Origin: Mycobacterium europaeum
GTDB taxonomy: Bacteria > Actinomycetota > Actinomycetes > Mycobacteriales > Mycobacteriaceae
Length of the DNA stretch: 64,000 nucleotides
Reading direction: 5' to 3'
NCBI RefSeq assembly: GCF_002102155.1
Contig: NZ_LQOU01000013.1
Span: forward strand, 1-64,000
Below the pieces are notes generated by a model. It worked only from the letters and a program-made list of their open reading frames with translations, was not told the origin of the DNA and did no database searches. The first letter of the stretch is position 1; the number at the start of each line of letters is the position of its first letter. Shown piece after piece: positions 36,157-45,337 of the stretch. Both the position numbers and the translations under genes were made by a program.

Positions 36157-38106
36157 TCACAGCACCGCGTTGATCGCTTCCACATAGGCGTCGGTCATCG
36201 CCTCCACCGTGTAGTGCTTGCGCATCCGCTCGAAGCCACGGCGCCCGACCGACGGCAGCGCGTCGGGGTTCGCCAGTATCCGGGCCAGGCTATCCCGCCA
36301 TCCCGACACCGACACGGGCTCGACCAGGAAGCCCGCCCTGCCGAAGTCGAGCATTTCGGGCACCGCGCAAACCGCCGATGCCGCAACGGGAACCGCGCGT
36401 GCCATCGCTTCGAGAATCACCAGCGGGAACGCCTCGGACCGGCTCGGGACGCACAGCAGGTCCGCATCCGCCAGCGCGGGACCGGGGCCCGCCGACCAGC
36501 CCCGCCACTGCACCCGATCGCGCAACCCGGCGGGTGTCTGCCGTTGCAGCCTTTCCCGATCCGGGCCGTCACCGAAAATCGAGAGCCGCCAGGGCATGTC
36601 GGGAAGGTCACCGAGCGCCTCGATCAGCAGGTGCGGGTTCTTGTGCTCGACGATGCGCGAGAGCATCACCAGGTGCAGGGGTTCACCGGCGGCCCGGACG
36701 TGCGGGGCCGGGTCGCCGGTGAGGGCGACACCGTTGGGCGCGACGAATCGCCGTCCCCGCAGCCGATGCTGGGCGACCAGCATGTCCCAGTGCCGTTGCG
36801 CCAGAACGATGAATCCGTCGGAGCGGCGCATGGCGGCGGTGAGCGGCCGCGAGTAGATCGGCCGATCCTCCTCGGGCGGAACGTGCGGCGCGACCAACCA
36901 GCGCCGGCCGGCGGCGGCCGCGCGCCACAGTGTCGCGAAGCCCGCCTCGGTGTTGGTGTCGGCGGTGATGAGCACCGCCGGATCCCCGGGGATGTCGACG
37001 GCCGGCGCCCACCACGGCTGGCGCACCACCCGCACGGTATCCGGGATCTCGGAGATCATCGGGCCGAACCGCTGCACGCAGACGATGGTGACGGGGTAGC
37101 CGCGACGATCCAATTCCGCTGCCAGCAAAGCCTTTTGCCGCTCGGCGCCGCCATAGACCAGGCGGTTGGTGGTGATCACGATCGAGGGCAGGTCGTCGCG
37201 CCGCCCGGCGTCAGCGGCCCGTCGCGTCCCGCGTCGCGCCCTCCCCGGCAGCGTGGTGCCGGCCAGGTACGCGTCCGCGTGGTGCACGCTGTGCTGGTGC
37301 TCGAGCAGCAGCGCGGTGTTGGCTCGCACCAGGTCGCTCACCCGCCGGCGGTGGGCGGCGGTGCCCGCGGCGTCGTCGAGGCCCGAGCGGTCGACGCCGA
37401 CTTCGTCGGCCAGCAGCAGCCGCCAGCCCGCCGCGCGGGCCCGGGCCTGCCAGTCGGCTGCCGCACCGAAGCAACAGAATTCCTCGTCGAAGCCGCCGAC
37501 GGCATCCCACGCCGCGCGGTTGATCGCCAGGCAGCCGGCGTCCAATTCGCCCTCGACGGACTGCGATTCGGCAGGCTGGCGGGCGTACAGGCGCGCGATC
37601 GGCGTGCCGCGCCGCGCGTACCGGTGACCCGCGGCCAGCTCGCGAACCAGCGTCCGGCGGCGGGTCGCAACGTCCCACGGCGCCCAGCCGGGTGCCGTGT
37701 CGTCGCGGGCCATCGGCGAAACCGCCGCCACCCCGGGCCGGCTCAGCAGCGCGCGGGTGCGGGTCAACGGTCCCAGCAGGCGCGCTCTCGCGTCGAGCAG
37801 CAGCAGATCGGCGCCGCCCGGGGCGTGCTGCACCAACGCGTTAAATGCTTCGGCGCAGCCGAGTTTCACCGCCCCCGACACCCGGTGGACTCGCGGGTGC
37901 CGGGCGGCCGGCCCCGTCACGTCGCCGCAGTCGTGGACGTAGACCGGCAGGTCGGGCAGCCACTCGGCGACGCCGGCCAGGCACGACTCCAGCGCGTCGT
38001 GGCCGCCGGTGGCCACGATCAGCACGGCCAGGGGCCGCTCGGGCGGCAGCTCCGTCGTGCCGCCGGCCGGAACCTTCAGGTACTGCCGATCCAGTTCACG
38101 CTTCAT
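36157..38106 (-). CDS. Bifunctional GT2-GT4 glycosyltransferase
   Basis: This 649-residue protein joins two catalytic folds. The N-terminal GT2 domain (about 28-300) has VLIVATGGHDALESCLAGV, the metal-site region LLLLDARARLL, and ELDAGCLAINRAAWDAVGGF with EEFCCFG. The C-terminal GT4 domain (about 310-649) has TTNRLVYGGAERQKALLAAEL, HLVMLSRIVEHKNPHLL and the E-x7-E motif SRSEAFPLVILEAMAR. One protein could add two successive sugars. The ATG at 38106 overlaps the flippase stop by 4 bp, so it is the last gene of the minus-strand operon. Confidence 0.85.
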   Translation of the reverse strand: MKRELDRQYLKVPAGGTTELPPERPLAVLIVATGGHDALESCLAGVAEWLPDLPVYVHDCGDVTGPAARHPRVHRVSGAVKLGCAEAFNALVQHAPGGADLLLLDARARLLGPLTRTRALLSRPGVAAVSPMARDDTAPGWAPWDVATRRRTLVRELAAGHRYARRGTPIARLYARQPAESQSVEGELDAGCLAINRAAWDAVGGFDEEFCCFGAAADWQARARAAGWRLLLADEVGVDRSGLDDAAGTAAHRRRVSDLVRANTALLLEHQHSVHHADAYLAGTTLPGRARRGTRRAADAGRRDDLPSIVITTNRLVYGGAERQKALLAAELDRRGYPVTIVCVQRFGPMISEIPDTVRVVRQPWWAPAVDIPGDPAVLITADTNTEAGFATLWRAAAAGRRWLVAPHVPPEEDRPIYSRPLTAAMRRSDGFIVLAQRHWDMLVAQHRLRGRRFVAPNGVALTGDPAPHVRAAGEPLHLVMLSRIVEHKNPHLLIEALGDLPDMPWRLSIFGDGPDRERLQRQTPAGLRDRVQWRGWSAGPGPALADADLLCVPSRSEAFPLVILEAMARAVPVAASAVCAVPEMLDFGRAGFLVEPVSVSGWRDSLARILANPDALPSVGRRGFERMRKHYTVEAMTDAYVEAINAVL

Positions 38107-39566
38107 GCCGCCAACTGATTCCGGCGCAGGGCGGCCAGATCCGACCAGCGCAGCGGGCCCGCCGCGGCGCTGGTGAGCAGGTAGGCGACGGCGGCGGCGG
38201 CGAGGACGAGGACCACGTGGTGACCCCAGAGCAGCAGCGTCACCGCGACACTCGCCGCCGTCGGGATCGACACCCGCAGCAAGAACGTCACCGGTGTGCG
38301 GTAACCGCAGTGGCGGCGCAGCCACCAGCTGCTGACCACCATGTTGAAGAACTCGGTGCACACCAGCGCGACGCCGGGTCCGACGGCGCCGAACCGCCCG
38401 GCGAGGGCGAGGTTGAGCCCGACGTTGAGGACCAGGGTGGCGATCGTCAACCAGAACAGGATCCGCTGGTGATGGCTGGCGACCAATCCCTGACCCAGCG
38501 TGCCGCTGACGAATCGCAGGGCCGCCGCGACGAACAACAGCGCCAACGTCGGCGTCCCGCGGGCGACGAACGCCTTGTCACCGAACAGCGAGATCAGCGG
38601 TCCGGCCAACAAGGCGCCGACGACCGCGACGGGAACGGCCACGAAGTACATCAGCTCCACGCTGCGGCGCAGGAACCGGGCGAACGCGGCGACGTCGCGT
38701 GCGAACAGCTCGGTGGCCGTCGACAGCGTGGACTTGAGGAACACCAGTGACACCACGATGGTGTTGAACGCGATCGTGAAGGCCAACCCGTACACCCCCA
38801 CCTCGGAGTGGGTGCTCAGCAGCGACAGGATGACCCCGTCGGCCCGGCAGTACAGGAGCCCGACCACCAGAAACCCGATCAGCGGCAGGCTTTCCCGCAA
38901 CAGGTCGGCGGCCTCGCGCGCTGCGAAGACCGGTCGCACCGAGATGTGCCGCATCGCCGCGGTGCCCTGGATGAGCAGCGCCACGGCGGGCGGGATGAGT
39001 TGGGCGACAGCGAACCAGATGACGTCCGCCCGCGTCGCGACCAGGAACGCGACCATGACCAGTGCGCCCAGCCGGCCGGAGAAGTCGGAGATGGCCACCG
39101 CGGAAAACCGTACGGTGGCAAGGAACACCGGTTCGAACCGCGTCACCATGGTCTGCATCAGCAGCGCGCCCGACAGCACCACGAGCATCACGCGGACGTC
39201 GGCGTCCCGGTAGATGAGCAACCCCGACCCGGCCGCCAGCAACGCCAGCGGAACGCAATAGATCAGGGCCAGGCCGCTGTTCACGCGCACCAGGCGCTCG
39301 AGGTCACCCTGACCGGACGTCACGCGGCGCACGATGACCGTGGCGATGCCGAGATCGGCCAGGCTGGTCCACATGGCGATGAAGAGCACCGCGATGGAAA
39401 GTTGGCCGTAACGGCCCGGGCCCAGGTAGCGGGCGGTCATCGCGACCGACACCACCGAGGCCAGCATCCCCAGTGCGCGGGAGACCAGTTGAATCGAGAA
39501 GGCGTGAGCCATTCGCGAGAGCGGCACCGACGGGACGACCGCCTCGGGCGTCGTCGGCTCAGTCAT
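38103..39566 (-). CDS. Wzx-type polysaccharide flippase
   Basis: This 487-residue MOP-superfamily membrane protein has about twelve to fourteen hydrophobic helices. It starts AHAFSIQLVSRALGMLASVVS and continues with ARYLGPGRYGQLSIAVLF, the usual N-terminal signature of oligosaccharide flippases. It would move undecaprenyl-linked repeat units across the membrane for the Wzy-like polymerase. It lies 6 bp after the phosphotransferase gene and overlaps the GT2-GT4 gene. Confidence 0.88.
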   Translation of the reverse strand: MTEPTTPEAVVPSVPLSRMAHAFSIQLVSRALGMLASVVSVAMTARYLGPGRYGQLSIAVLFIAMWTSLADLGIATVIVRRVTSGQGDLERLVRVNSGLALIYCVPLALLAAGSGLLIYRDADVRVMLVVLSGALLMQTMVTRFEPVFLATVRFSAVAISDFSGRLGALVMVAFLVATRADVIWFAVAQLIPPAVALLIQGTAAMRHISVRPVFAAREAADLLRESLPLIGFLVVGLLYCRADGVILSLLSTHSEVGVYGLAFTIAFNTIVVSLVFLKSTLSTATELFARDVAAFARFLRRSVELMYFVAVPVAVVGALLAGPLISLFGDKAFVARGTPTLALLFVAAALRFVSGTLGQGLVASHHQRILFWLTIATLVLNVGLNLALAGRFGAVGPGVALVCTEFFNMVVSSWWLRRHCGYRTPVTFLLRVSIPTAASVAVTLLLWGHHVVLVLAAAAVAYLLTSAAAGPLRWSDLAALRRNQLAA

Positions 39567-39572
39567 GACTCC

Positions 39573-41159
39573 CTAGTATGCGCCGTGACTGGTGAGAACG
39601 GCCTTGATCGTCTTGGCGATGATCATGAGATCACCCGACATCGACCAGTTGTCGACATACGACAGGTCCAGTCGCACCGACTCTTCCCAGGAAAGGTCTG
39701 AGCGGCCGCTCACCTGCCACAGTCCGCTGACGCCCGGCTTCACCAGGAGCCGGCGCCGCACATCGCCGTCGTAGTTCTCGACCTCGCGCCGCAGCGGGGG
39801 GCGCGGCCCGACGACGCTCATGTCGCCCCTGAGCACGTTGATGAACTGGGGCAGTTCGTCGATGCTGAACCGGCGCAAGATCCGGCCGACCGGCGTGACC
39901 CGCGGGTCCTGGCGCATCTTGAACAGCACCCCGCCGGCGCCTTCGTTGAGCGCCAGCAGCTGATCGAGCTGGGCGTCGGCGCCGACGGTCATCGTCCGGA
40001 ACTTGAGCATCGTGAAGGGCTTTCCGTCGATGCCGATCCGTTCGGACGGGTAGAACACCGGCCCCTTGCTGGTGAGCTTGATCGCGAGAGCGGCCGCGAT
40101 GAGGATCGGCGCGGTGGCGATCAGCGCCGCCAGTGAGAAGACGAAATCGAAGACCTGCTTCTGGAAGCGTTGCGTCCCTTCGTATTGCGGCTTCTCCACG
40201 TGCAGCAGCGGCATGCCCGCGGTGGGGCGCAGCGTCAGGCGCGTTTCGGCGACGTCCATCACCCCGGGCGACACGACGACGTCGACGTCCATCGTCTCGA
40301 GCTGCCACATCAGCTCCCGGATCCCGTGCATCCCGAAGTGATCGGTCTGCGTGACCGCCACGGTGTCCGCGCCGCAGCTGCGAATCGCGTCCGCCACGTG
40401 GGCGACGTCACCGAGGATCGGGACCTCGCGGCCACCGATGGTGAGGGTGCTGCCACGCGGTCGCCCATAGCCCGGAATGCAGACTCCCACCACGACATAG
40501 CCGTCCAGCGGGTTGCGGGTCAGTTCGCGGGCCAGGTGGGTGACCGCCTGGCGATCCCCGATCGCCAGGACCGCCGTCTGGCATTGGCCGCGCCCCCGCA
40601 GGCGGCCGACGTGCTTGCGCCACAGGCTGCGGCTCGCCAACAGGCCGATGGTCCCGACCGGAAGCGCGATCGCCAGATACCCGCGGGCCAGGTCGACCTT
40701 GGCGAGCAGCGTGACCATCGCGATGATCCCGAACGTCCAGAATGATGCGCTGCCGATCCGCCGGTACTCGTCGATGCCGGCGCCGATGACCCGCGGCGAG
40801 CGGGTTTGGAAGACCGTCAGCGACGACAACCACAGCGCCGCGAACAGGAACGAGAACAGCGTCATGACCACGTCCGAGTAGCCCGAAGTGTTGGCGATCT
40901 CCCCGAAGCGGACGTACTGGGCCAGCAGCACCGACGCGCACACGATCAGCGCGTCGGTGATGCGCAGATGCTGCGAATACCGGTGCTGCCAGCGCCGGAT
41001 GGGATTCGCGACGGGGGAGGGCGCCGGGGCGGCGGCGACCGGCACTGGGCTCGGCCGGTGGTGAGTCCACGACGTCATGGCGGCCGGTCTGCGCTCGAGC
41101 GGTCCCGGTTCGACGTGCACGACGTCCACCAATTCCTGGGTCATCAACTGGTTAGACAT
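39573..41159 (-). CDS. Polyprenyl-phosphate sugar-1-phosphotransferase (WcaJ/ExoY type)
   Basis: This 528-residue initiating enzyme places the first sugar-phosphate on undecaprenyl or decaprenyl phosphate. Its N-terminal half has four to five membrane helices and a Rossmann-like domain (AVLAIGDRQAVTHLAREL). Its C-terminal bacterial-sugar-transferase domain has KGPVFYPSERIGIDGKPFTM, LKFRTMTVGAD, RRFSIDELPQFINVLRGDMS, VGPRPPLRREVE and KPGVSGLWQVSGRSDL. The choice of sugar cannot be read. The ATG at 41159 overlaps the epimerase gene by 16 bp; a longer frame upstream is a shadow. Confidence 0.93.
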   Translation of the reverse strand: MSNQLMTQELVDVVHVEPGPLERRPAAMTSWTHHRPSPVPVAAAPAPSPVANPIRRWQHRYSQHLRITDALIVCASVLLAQYVRFGEIANTSGYSDVVMTLFSFLFAALWLSSLTVFQTRSPRVIGAGIDEYRRIGSASFWTFGIIAMVTLLAKVDLARGYLAIALPVGTIGLLASRSLWRKHVGRLRGRGQCQTAVLAIGDRQAVTHLARELTRNPLDGYVVVGVCIPGYGRPRGSTLTIGGREVPILGDVAHVADAIRSCGADTVAVTQTDHFGMHGIRELMWQLETMDVDVVVSPGVMDVAETRLTLRPTAGMPLLHVEKPQYEGTQRFQKQVFDFVFSLAALIATAPILIAAALAIKLTSKGPVFYPSERIGIDGKPFTMLKFRTMTVGADAQLDQLLALNEGAGGVLFKMRQDPRVTPVGRILRRFSIDELPQFINVLRGDMSVVGPRPPLRREVENYDGDVRRRLLVKPGVSGLWQVSGRSDLSWEESVRLDLSYVDNWSMSGDLMIIAKTIKAVLTSHGAY

Positions 41160-41716
41160 GACGCTGCTCTCCCGATCGGCGTGAAGCTCGGCGTTCGCGC
41201 GGGCCAACTGGCGTCCCGCTCGGAGATGACGGTCACCGGCAGCGGCCACGCGATCCCGAATTCGGGGTCGTTCCAGTGGAATCCCTGCTCATCTGACGGC
41301 GCGGGCTGGCCGCTGACCTGATAGCTGACTTCGGTGTTGTCGATCAGGGTCTGGAAACCGTGCGCGACGAACGGCGGCAGGAACAGCGCCCGGTAGTTGT
41401 CCGCGCTCAACTCGACCATGACGTGGTCGCCGTAGGTCTGCGACCCGGGCCGGATGTCCACGGCGACGGCGGCGATGGCGCCGCGGGTACAGCGGACCAG
41501 CTGGGTCTGCGCGTAGGGCGGGGTCCGATGGTGCAGACCCCGCACGGTGCCGCGGGTGTAGTTGAAGAAGATGTTCGTCTGGGTGACGTCGAAAGTCAGC
41601 CCCCGGCTGGCGAATTCGTCTGCGCAGAAGGACCGCGACGAGAACCCGCGGTGGTCGCGTTGGGGCTCCAGGTCGATGATCGTCACGCCGGCGATCTGGG
41701 TGGGCGTGTACTTCAC
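41144..41716 (-). CDS. RmlC-like sugar nucleotide 3,5-epimerase
   Basis: This 190-residue cupin of the dTDP-4-dehydrorhamnose 3,5-epimerase family has the catalytic His region TVRGLHHRTPPYAQ, VDIRPGSQTYG, PPFVAHGFQTL and EVSYQVSGQ with FHWNDPEFGIAWPL. RGLHH replaces the more usual RGLHYQ, so it may be a 3-epimerase acting on another dTDP-sugar. It need not be the housekeeping rhamnose enzyme, because no rmlA, rmlB or rmlD is nearby. The GTG at 41716 follows GGAAGGA. Confidence 0.85.
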   Translation of the reverse strand: MKYTPTQIAGVTIIDLEPQRDHRGFSSRSFCADEFASRGLTFDVTQTNIFFNYTRGTVRGLHHRTPPYAQTQLVRCTRGAIAAVAVDIRPGSQTYGDHVMVELSADNYRALFLPPFVAHGFQTLIDNTEVSYQVSGQPAPSDEQGFHWNDPEFGIAWPLPVTVISERDASWPARTPSFTPIGRAASCLTS

Positions 41717-41774
41717 TTGCCGATCCTTCCGCAACGGGCCGCGCCCATGGACTGGTCTGCGTTCATGCGATGGC

Positions 41775-42998
41775 CTACGCGTATCCACCGGACGGCGGGC
41801 GCGTCATCACGGTCGGGATGACCCCGTACCGCGGCCCGAGGTTCTTGCCCGACGCGGCGACCAGGCGCGGCAGCGAGCCCATGATGCTGGGCGGCGTGTT
41901 GGCGCTGGCGAGGCTGATCGTCGGCAATGCGGACGCGGCGCTCTGGGCCGCCGGGATCACGCTGGTCCAACTCGCCGGCACCGCCAGCGGGCCCAGCGAG
42001 GCCGCGCTGCCCAGGCTGCCTATCACGCCCGACCCGAGTGATCCGATGGATCCGAGCGCGCCCGCGCCCGTGCTCGCCGCGCTCGCCGCCCCCGCGGCAG
42101 CAGTGCCCGCGGCCTGCATCGCCCCGTTCGCCAGGCCCTGCGCGGTCTGGGCCATGCCGAGGATGGAGGACATCCCGTATAGCGGCGTCGCGCCCGCCAT
42201 GAAGTAGGTGGGAAGCGAGCTGGGCAGACTGGACACCAGGCTGTTCATCAGCGACGAAGCGGCCGAACTGGTCGCCGTGCCGGCCGTGCCGGCCGCGCTG
42301 CCCGCACCGGCACCCGCCTCGCCCAGCGTGACGGTCCCGGCGGTCATCGGCGACGAAAGCCCTTGCAGGGTGGTGGGCACCGACGACATCACGTGCGAGA
42401 GGGACGTGTGCGTCGCCGCCAACGTTTCCGCCTGGGCGACCGCGCTGCTCTGGCTGGCAACGCCCGCTGGGTTGGTGACGTCCGGCGCCGGGCTGAACGG
42501 GGTCACTTCGCAAGCGACCGCCGAGCCCGCGGCGTACTCGTACATCGCCGCGGCGTCCTGCGCCCACATCTCGCCGTATTCGGCCTCGGTGGCCGCGATC
42601 GCCGCGGCGTTCTGGCCGAAGAAGTTGGTGGCGACCAGCGTCGCGAGCTGAACCCGGTTGGCGGCGATGGCCGGTGGGGGGACGGTCATCGCGAAGGCGG
42701 CTTCATACACTTCGACGGCGAGTCGGGCCTGACCGGCCGCCTCCGCCGCCCGTGCGGCCGCCCCGGCGGTCCACGCCATGTAGGGGGCGTAGGCGGATGC
42801 CATGGCCAACGACGACGGGCCCATCCAGCGCCCGGTCGTCAGGCCCGCGATCACCGTCCGGTAACAACTTGCGGCGGAATGTAATTCGGCGGCAAGGCTG
42901 TCCCAGGCCACGGCGGCGGCCACCAGGGAAATCGGGCCGGGGCCGGCGTACATCCGCGCGGAGTTGAACTCCGGCGGGAAGGCACCGAAATCGATCAC
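41775..42998 (-). CDS. PPE family protein (SVP-like subfamily)
   Basis: This 407-residue protein starts with the PPE domain: [19 protein letters not shown] with PPE at residues 8-10, WMGPSS for the WxG turn, and helical Ala-rich segments to about 175. The C-terminal half is Gly/Ala/Ser-rich, with [11 protein letters not shown] resembling the SVPxxW motif. PPE proteins are exported by ESX type VII systems, usually with a PE partner; no PE or esx gene is adjacent. It lies 58 bp upstream of the epimerase gene on the same strand, so it may be the first gene of the polysaccharide operon. Confidence 0.92.
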   Translation of the reverse strand: MIDFGAFPPEFNSARMYAGPGPISLVAAAVAWDSLAAELHSAASCYRTVIAGLTTGRWMGPSSLAMASAYAPYMAWTAGAAARAAEAAGQARLAVEVYEAAFAMTVPPPAIAANRVQLATLVATNFFGQNAAAIAATEAEYGEMWAQDAAAMYEYAAGSAVACEVTPFSPAPDVTNPAGVASQSSAVAQAETLAATHTSLSHVMSSVPTTLQGLSSPMTAGTVTLGEAGAGAGSAAGTAGTATSSAASSLMNSLVSSLPSSLPTYFMAGATPLYGMSSILGMAQTAQGLANGAMQAAGTAAAGAASAASTGAGALGSIGSLGSGVIGSLGSAASLGPLAVPASWTSVIPAAQSAASALPTISLASANTPPSIMGSLPRLVAASGKNLGPRYGVIPTVMTRPPSGGYA

Positions 42999-43705
42999 GT
43001 CACGCCCCGGCCTTGCGGGCGGCGCGAGTCGCCGCGCCCGAACGTCCGCACACTGGGGCAGGGGCGTGAGCGGACGTGGCAGCGGCGGCGTACTCCACCG
43101 CAGGTAACCCGGGATTAAACATACTAAAAGTATGCTCTGGTTGGCCGTTGCTTGCTAAGAGTATTTGGCCCGCGACCAGGAAGGCACATGGTCCCTTCCT
43201 GGGTGTTCTACCTGCTGGCGCCGCCAGCCCGCGTGGCCTCGTGGTCACGACCGGCATGTGCCTCTCCTTACGCCCTACAGGTGGCCCGGCATCGGGGTGT
43301 ATCGGCTGCTCAGATGGTCGAACGGGGGAGTCTGTGCAGCGCTCGCCTACAAACTGACACCTTGATAATAGCGCAGAAAACATACTAATAGTCTGCAAAG
43401 ATCCTGTGATCCGCACTACAGGTATTTGCGGCCGCGTCAAGCGGGAGCCTCCGGCTGCTAATCTCGGACTTGGCCAAGAACTGCCGGGGGTGGCCGGTCG
43501 GTGTCGTTTCAGACCGTCTGAGAACCGAGGTGTATGCCCTGCTCATCAACCTGATGGGGAACGACCGGGTCAGGGTCGTTACCCCTGGCAAGATCGCTCG
43601 CGACAGCCACGGTGTCGGCGCGCGAACCGGCATCACTGCCGGATTCGAGTCTCCGCCCCACCCTCGCGGCCTGGCGGCCGAACCAGAGTTGAGCCGGCAC
43701 GTCCG
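42999..43705. promoter_or_regulatory. 707-bp regulatory interval with three related palindromes
   Basis: No gene is evident between the PPE gene (minus) and the first TetR gene (plus). It holds CATACT-AAA-AGTATG (43120-43134, perfect), CATACT-AAT-AGTCTG (43381-43395, one mismatch) and a weaker relative CTTGCTAAGAGTATT (43151-43165). The first two sit in unusually AT-rich patches. They resemble the autoregulatory elements bound by gamma-butyrolactone-receptor-type TetR proteins, two of which are encoded immediately downstream. Confidence 0.5.
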
Positions 43706-44383
43706 ATGACGACCCACTCGGGCGACGGGCGCGCCGACGCGACGCGCCGACAGATACTGCGGGCCGCCTCGCATCAGTTCGCGCGCCGGCCATACCACGA
43801 GGTCGGTCTCGACGACATTCTCGCGGAAGCGCAGCTGACCAAGGGCGCGATGTATTTCCACTTCAAGTCCAAACACGCCCTCGCGGCCGAACTCATCGAC
43901 AAGCAGATCGCCGCGGCCACCGTCGCGGTGGGAGACCTGATGACCAGGGGGCTTTCCGGTCTGGAAACCCTGATCGACTTCTCGTATCTGATCGCCGTCC
44001 AGGACATCAAGACCGATCTGGTCAGGGCCGGCCTGAACCTGATCGAGTCGGTCGGGTCGGCGGAGGGACTGCGGGACACCTTGATGAACGGATGGGTGAA
44101 CGCGCTGTCGGGGGTGGTTCAGCAGGCCATTGACGAGGGGGACATCGACGGCCAATGCGAGCCCCACGACGTGGGACGCCTGATGGTGTCCCTGCACATG
44201 GGGCTGCGGAAGACCAGCAATCTCGACGAGCCGGAACGATTCCTGCTCGACCTGGAGAGATGCTGGATGCTCATCCTGGGCGGAATCCTGCGACCGGACC
44301 GAGCCGATTACTTCCGCCAATTCCTAAGGCGGCGTGCGGCGCTCGCCGTCAATGCCGGATCGACCGGGGAAGATTCGCCGTAA
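43706..44383 (+). CDS. Gamma-butyrolactone-receptor-like TetR regulator (1)
   Basis: This 225-residue TetR protein resembles the ScbR/ArpA group: ATRRQILRAASHQFARRPYH, then LDDILAEAQLTKGAMYFHFK and SKHALAAELIDKQ. The ligand domain (about 75-225) is all-helical. In Streptomyces such proteins sense gamma-butyrolactones or butenolides and bind palindromic elements near their own gene; here related palindromes lie upstream. A similar TetR gene follows 128 bp downstream. The ligand is unknown, and no butyrolactone synthase (AfsA-like) is in the window. Confidence 0.8.
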   Translation: MTTHSGDGRADATRRQILRAASHQFARRPYHEVGLDDILAEAQLTKGAMYFHFKSKHALAAELIDKQIAAATVAVGDLMTRGLSGLETLIDFSYLIAVQDIKTDLVRAGLNLIESVGSAEGLRDTLMNGWVNALSGVVQQAIDEGDIDGQCEPHDVGRLMVSLHMGLRKTSNLDEPERFLLDLERCWMLILGGILRPDRADYFRQFLRRRAALAVNAGSTGEDSP

Positions 44384-44511
44384 TTCACGCGGTTGGCCAC
44401 ACCGCCCGCCCGCCCTCGCGTCGGCTGCTAACCTTGGACGCCTTGGCGGTCGATGTGAGGCCCAGACCGACGGCTACGCGCATCCGACGCGACTCCGGAG
44501 GTGTAGAGACA

Positions 44512-45222
44512 GTGGCGCGCCAGATCCGATCCGAGGCCACTCGGCGCAAGATCCTCGATGCCGCGATGGAGGTGTTCGGCGAAGTCGGATATGCCGCCGC
44601 CGGCTGGGGCTCGATCATCGAGCGGACGGGGATGACCAAGGGCGCCCTCTACCACCACTTCGATTCCAAGGAATCGCTGGCGTCCGAGATCCTCAAGGAG
44701 GGCTCCGACAACCTTCTCACCGCATTCCGCAACGTATGCGGGTCGTCGTCCCCGGGACTGGAGAATCTGCTGCACGGCGCCTTCACCATCGTGGAAGTGC
44801 TGAACTCGGACGAGATGGTTCGCACGGCCGAGCAATTGGCCTCTGCGTTAAGCGGATTGAACGACGCCGCCGCGAGCTTCTATGCGAACCTGGCGGCGTC
44901 GATCGAAGAGCAGGCCCGGCGGGCGATCGGCGAGGGTGACCTTCGCAACGACGTCGACCCCCAAGTGCTCTCCGAGTTCCTCGTCGGAGCCATGTTCGGA
45001 ACGCGGTTGGTATTCAACGCGATAGCTCGCCGCGACGCCGGCCGGCCCATCGCCGGCGACATCGCCGGGCGCCTGCGTCAGATCCTGGAACTGCTGCTGC
45101 CCGGCACCGTCACCGACGCGTCGCTTCCCTACTTCCGGCAATACCTCGGTCGAGAAGTGATGCGCCATGCCCCGAGCGCCGCGCCGCGCGCAGACGCCGA
45201 CACCGAGCCCCTCATCGGATAG
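44512..45222 (+). CDS. Gamma-butyrolactone-receptor-like TetR regulator (2)
   Basis: This 236-residue protein begins VARQIRSEATRRKILDAAME with WGSIIERTGMTKGALYHHFD, very close to the canonical ScbR/ArpA N-terminus. The GTG at 44512 follows GGAGGTG. It has the same orientation as, and a similar length to, the preceding TetR protein, suggesting a receptor and pseudo-receptor pair as in Streptomyces signalling clusters. The BcsB-like gene starts 115 bp downstream from its own promoter. Confidence 0.82.
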   Translation: MARQIRSEATRRKILDAAMEVFGEVGYAAAGWGSIIERTGMTKGALYHHFDSKESLASEILKEGSDNLLTAFRNVCGSSSPGLENLLHGAFTIVEVLNSDEMVRTAEQLASALSGLNDAAASFYANLAASIEEQARRAIGEGDLRNDVDPQVLSEFLVGAMFGTRLVFNAIARRDAGRPIAGDIAGRLRQILELLLPGTVTDASLPYFRQYLGREVMRHAPSAAPRADADTEPLIG

Positions 45223-45302
45223 ACCATCCAACCGCCGAGGTTCGGGCCGGATGTGCCGCATCCTCTTTCGCGGTCGTCCAGACGGTGGTTCGATAACCGG
45301 GC

Positions 45303-45330
45303 TTGACGCGCTTTTGACGATGCATACTGT
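45303..45330 (+). promoter_or_regulatory. SigA-type promoter of the BcsB-like gene, leaderless
   Basis: TTGACG (45303-45308), a 16-bp spacer and TACTGT (45325-45330) form a good housekeeping promoter. The expected start of transcription, 7-8 bases downstream, falls on the ATG at 45338. That implies a leaderless mRNA, common in mycobacteria, and explains the lack of a Shine-Dalgarno sequence. Confidence 0.6.
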
Positions 45331-45337
45331 TCCGGTG

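Noticed and set aside
41160..41249. Upstream extension of the phosphotransferase gene
   Set aside because: The extension lies wholly within the epimerase coding region and is unlike the family N-terminus; MSNQLM at 41159 is a better start.
41144..41716. Housekeeping rhamnose epimerase RmlC
   Set aside because: No rmlA, rmlB or rmlD is adjacent and the His motif reads RGLHH; an EPS-specific epimerase fits the context better, though this is not proven.
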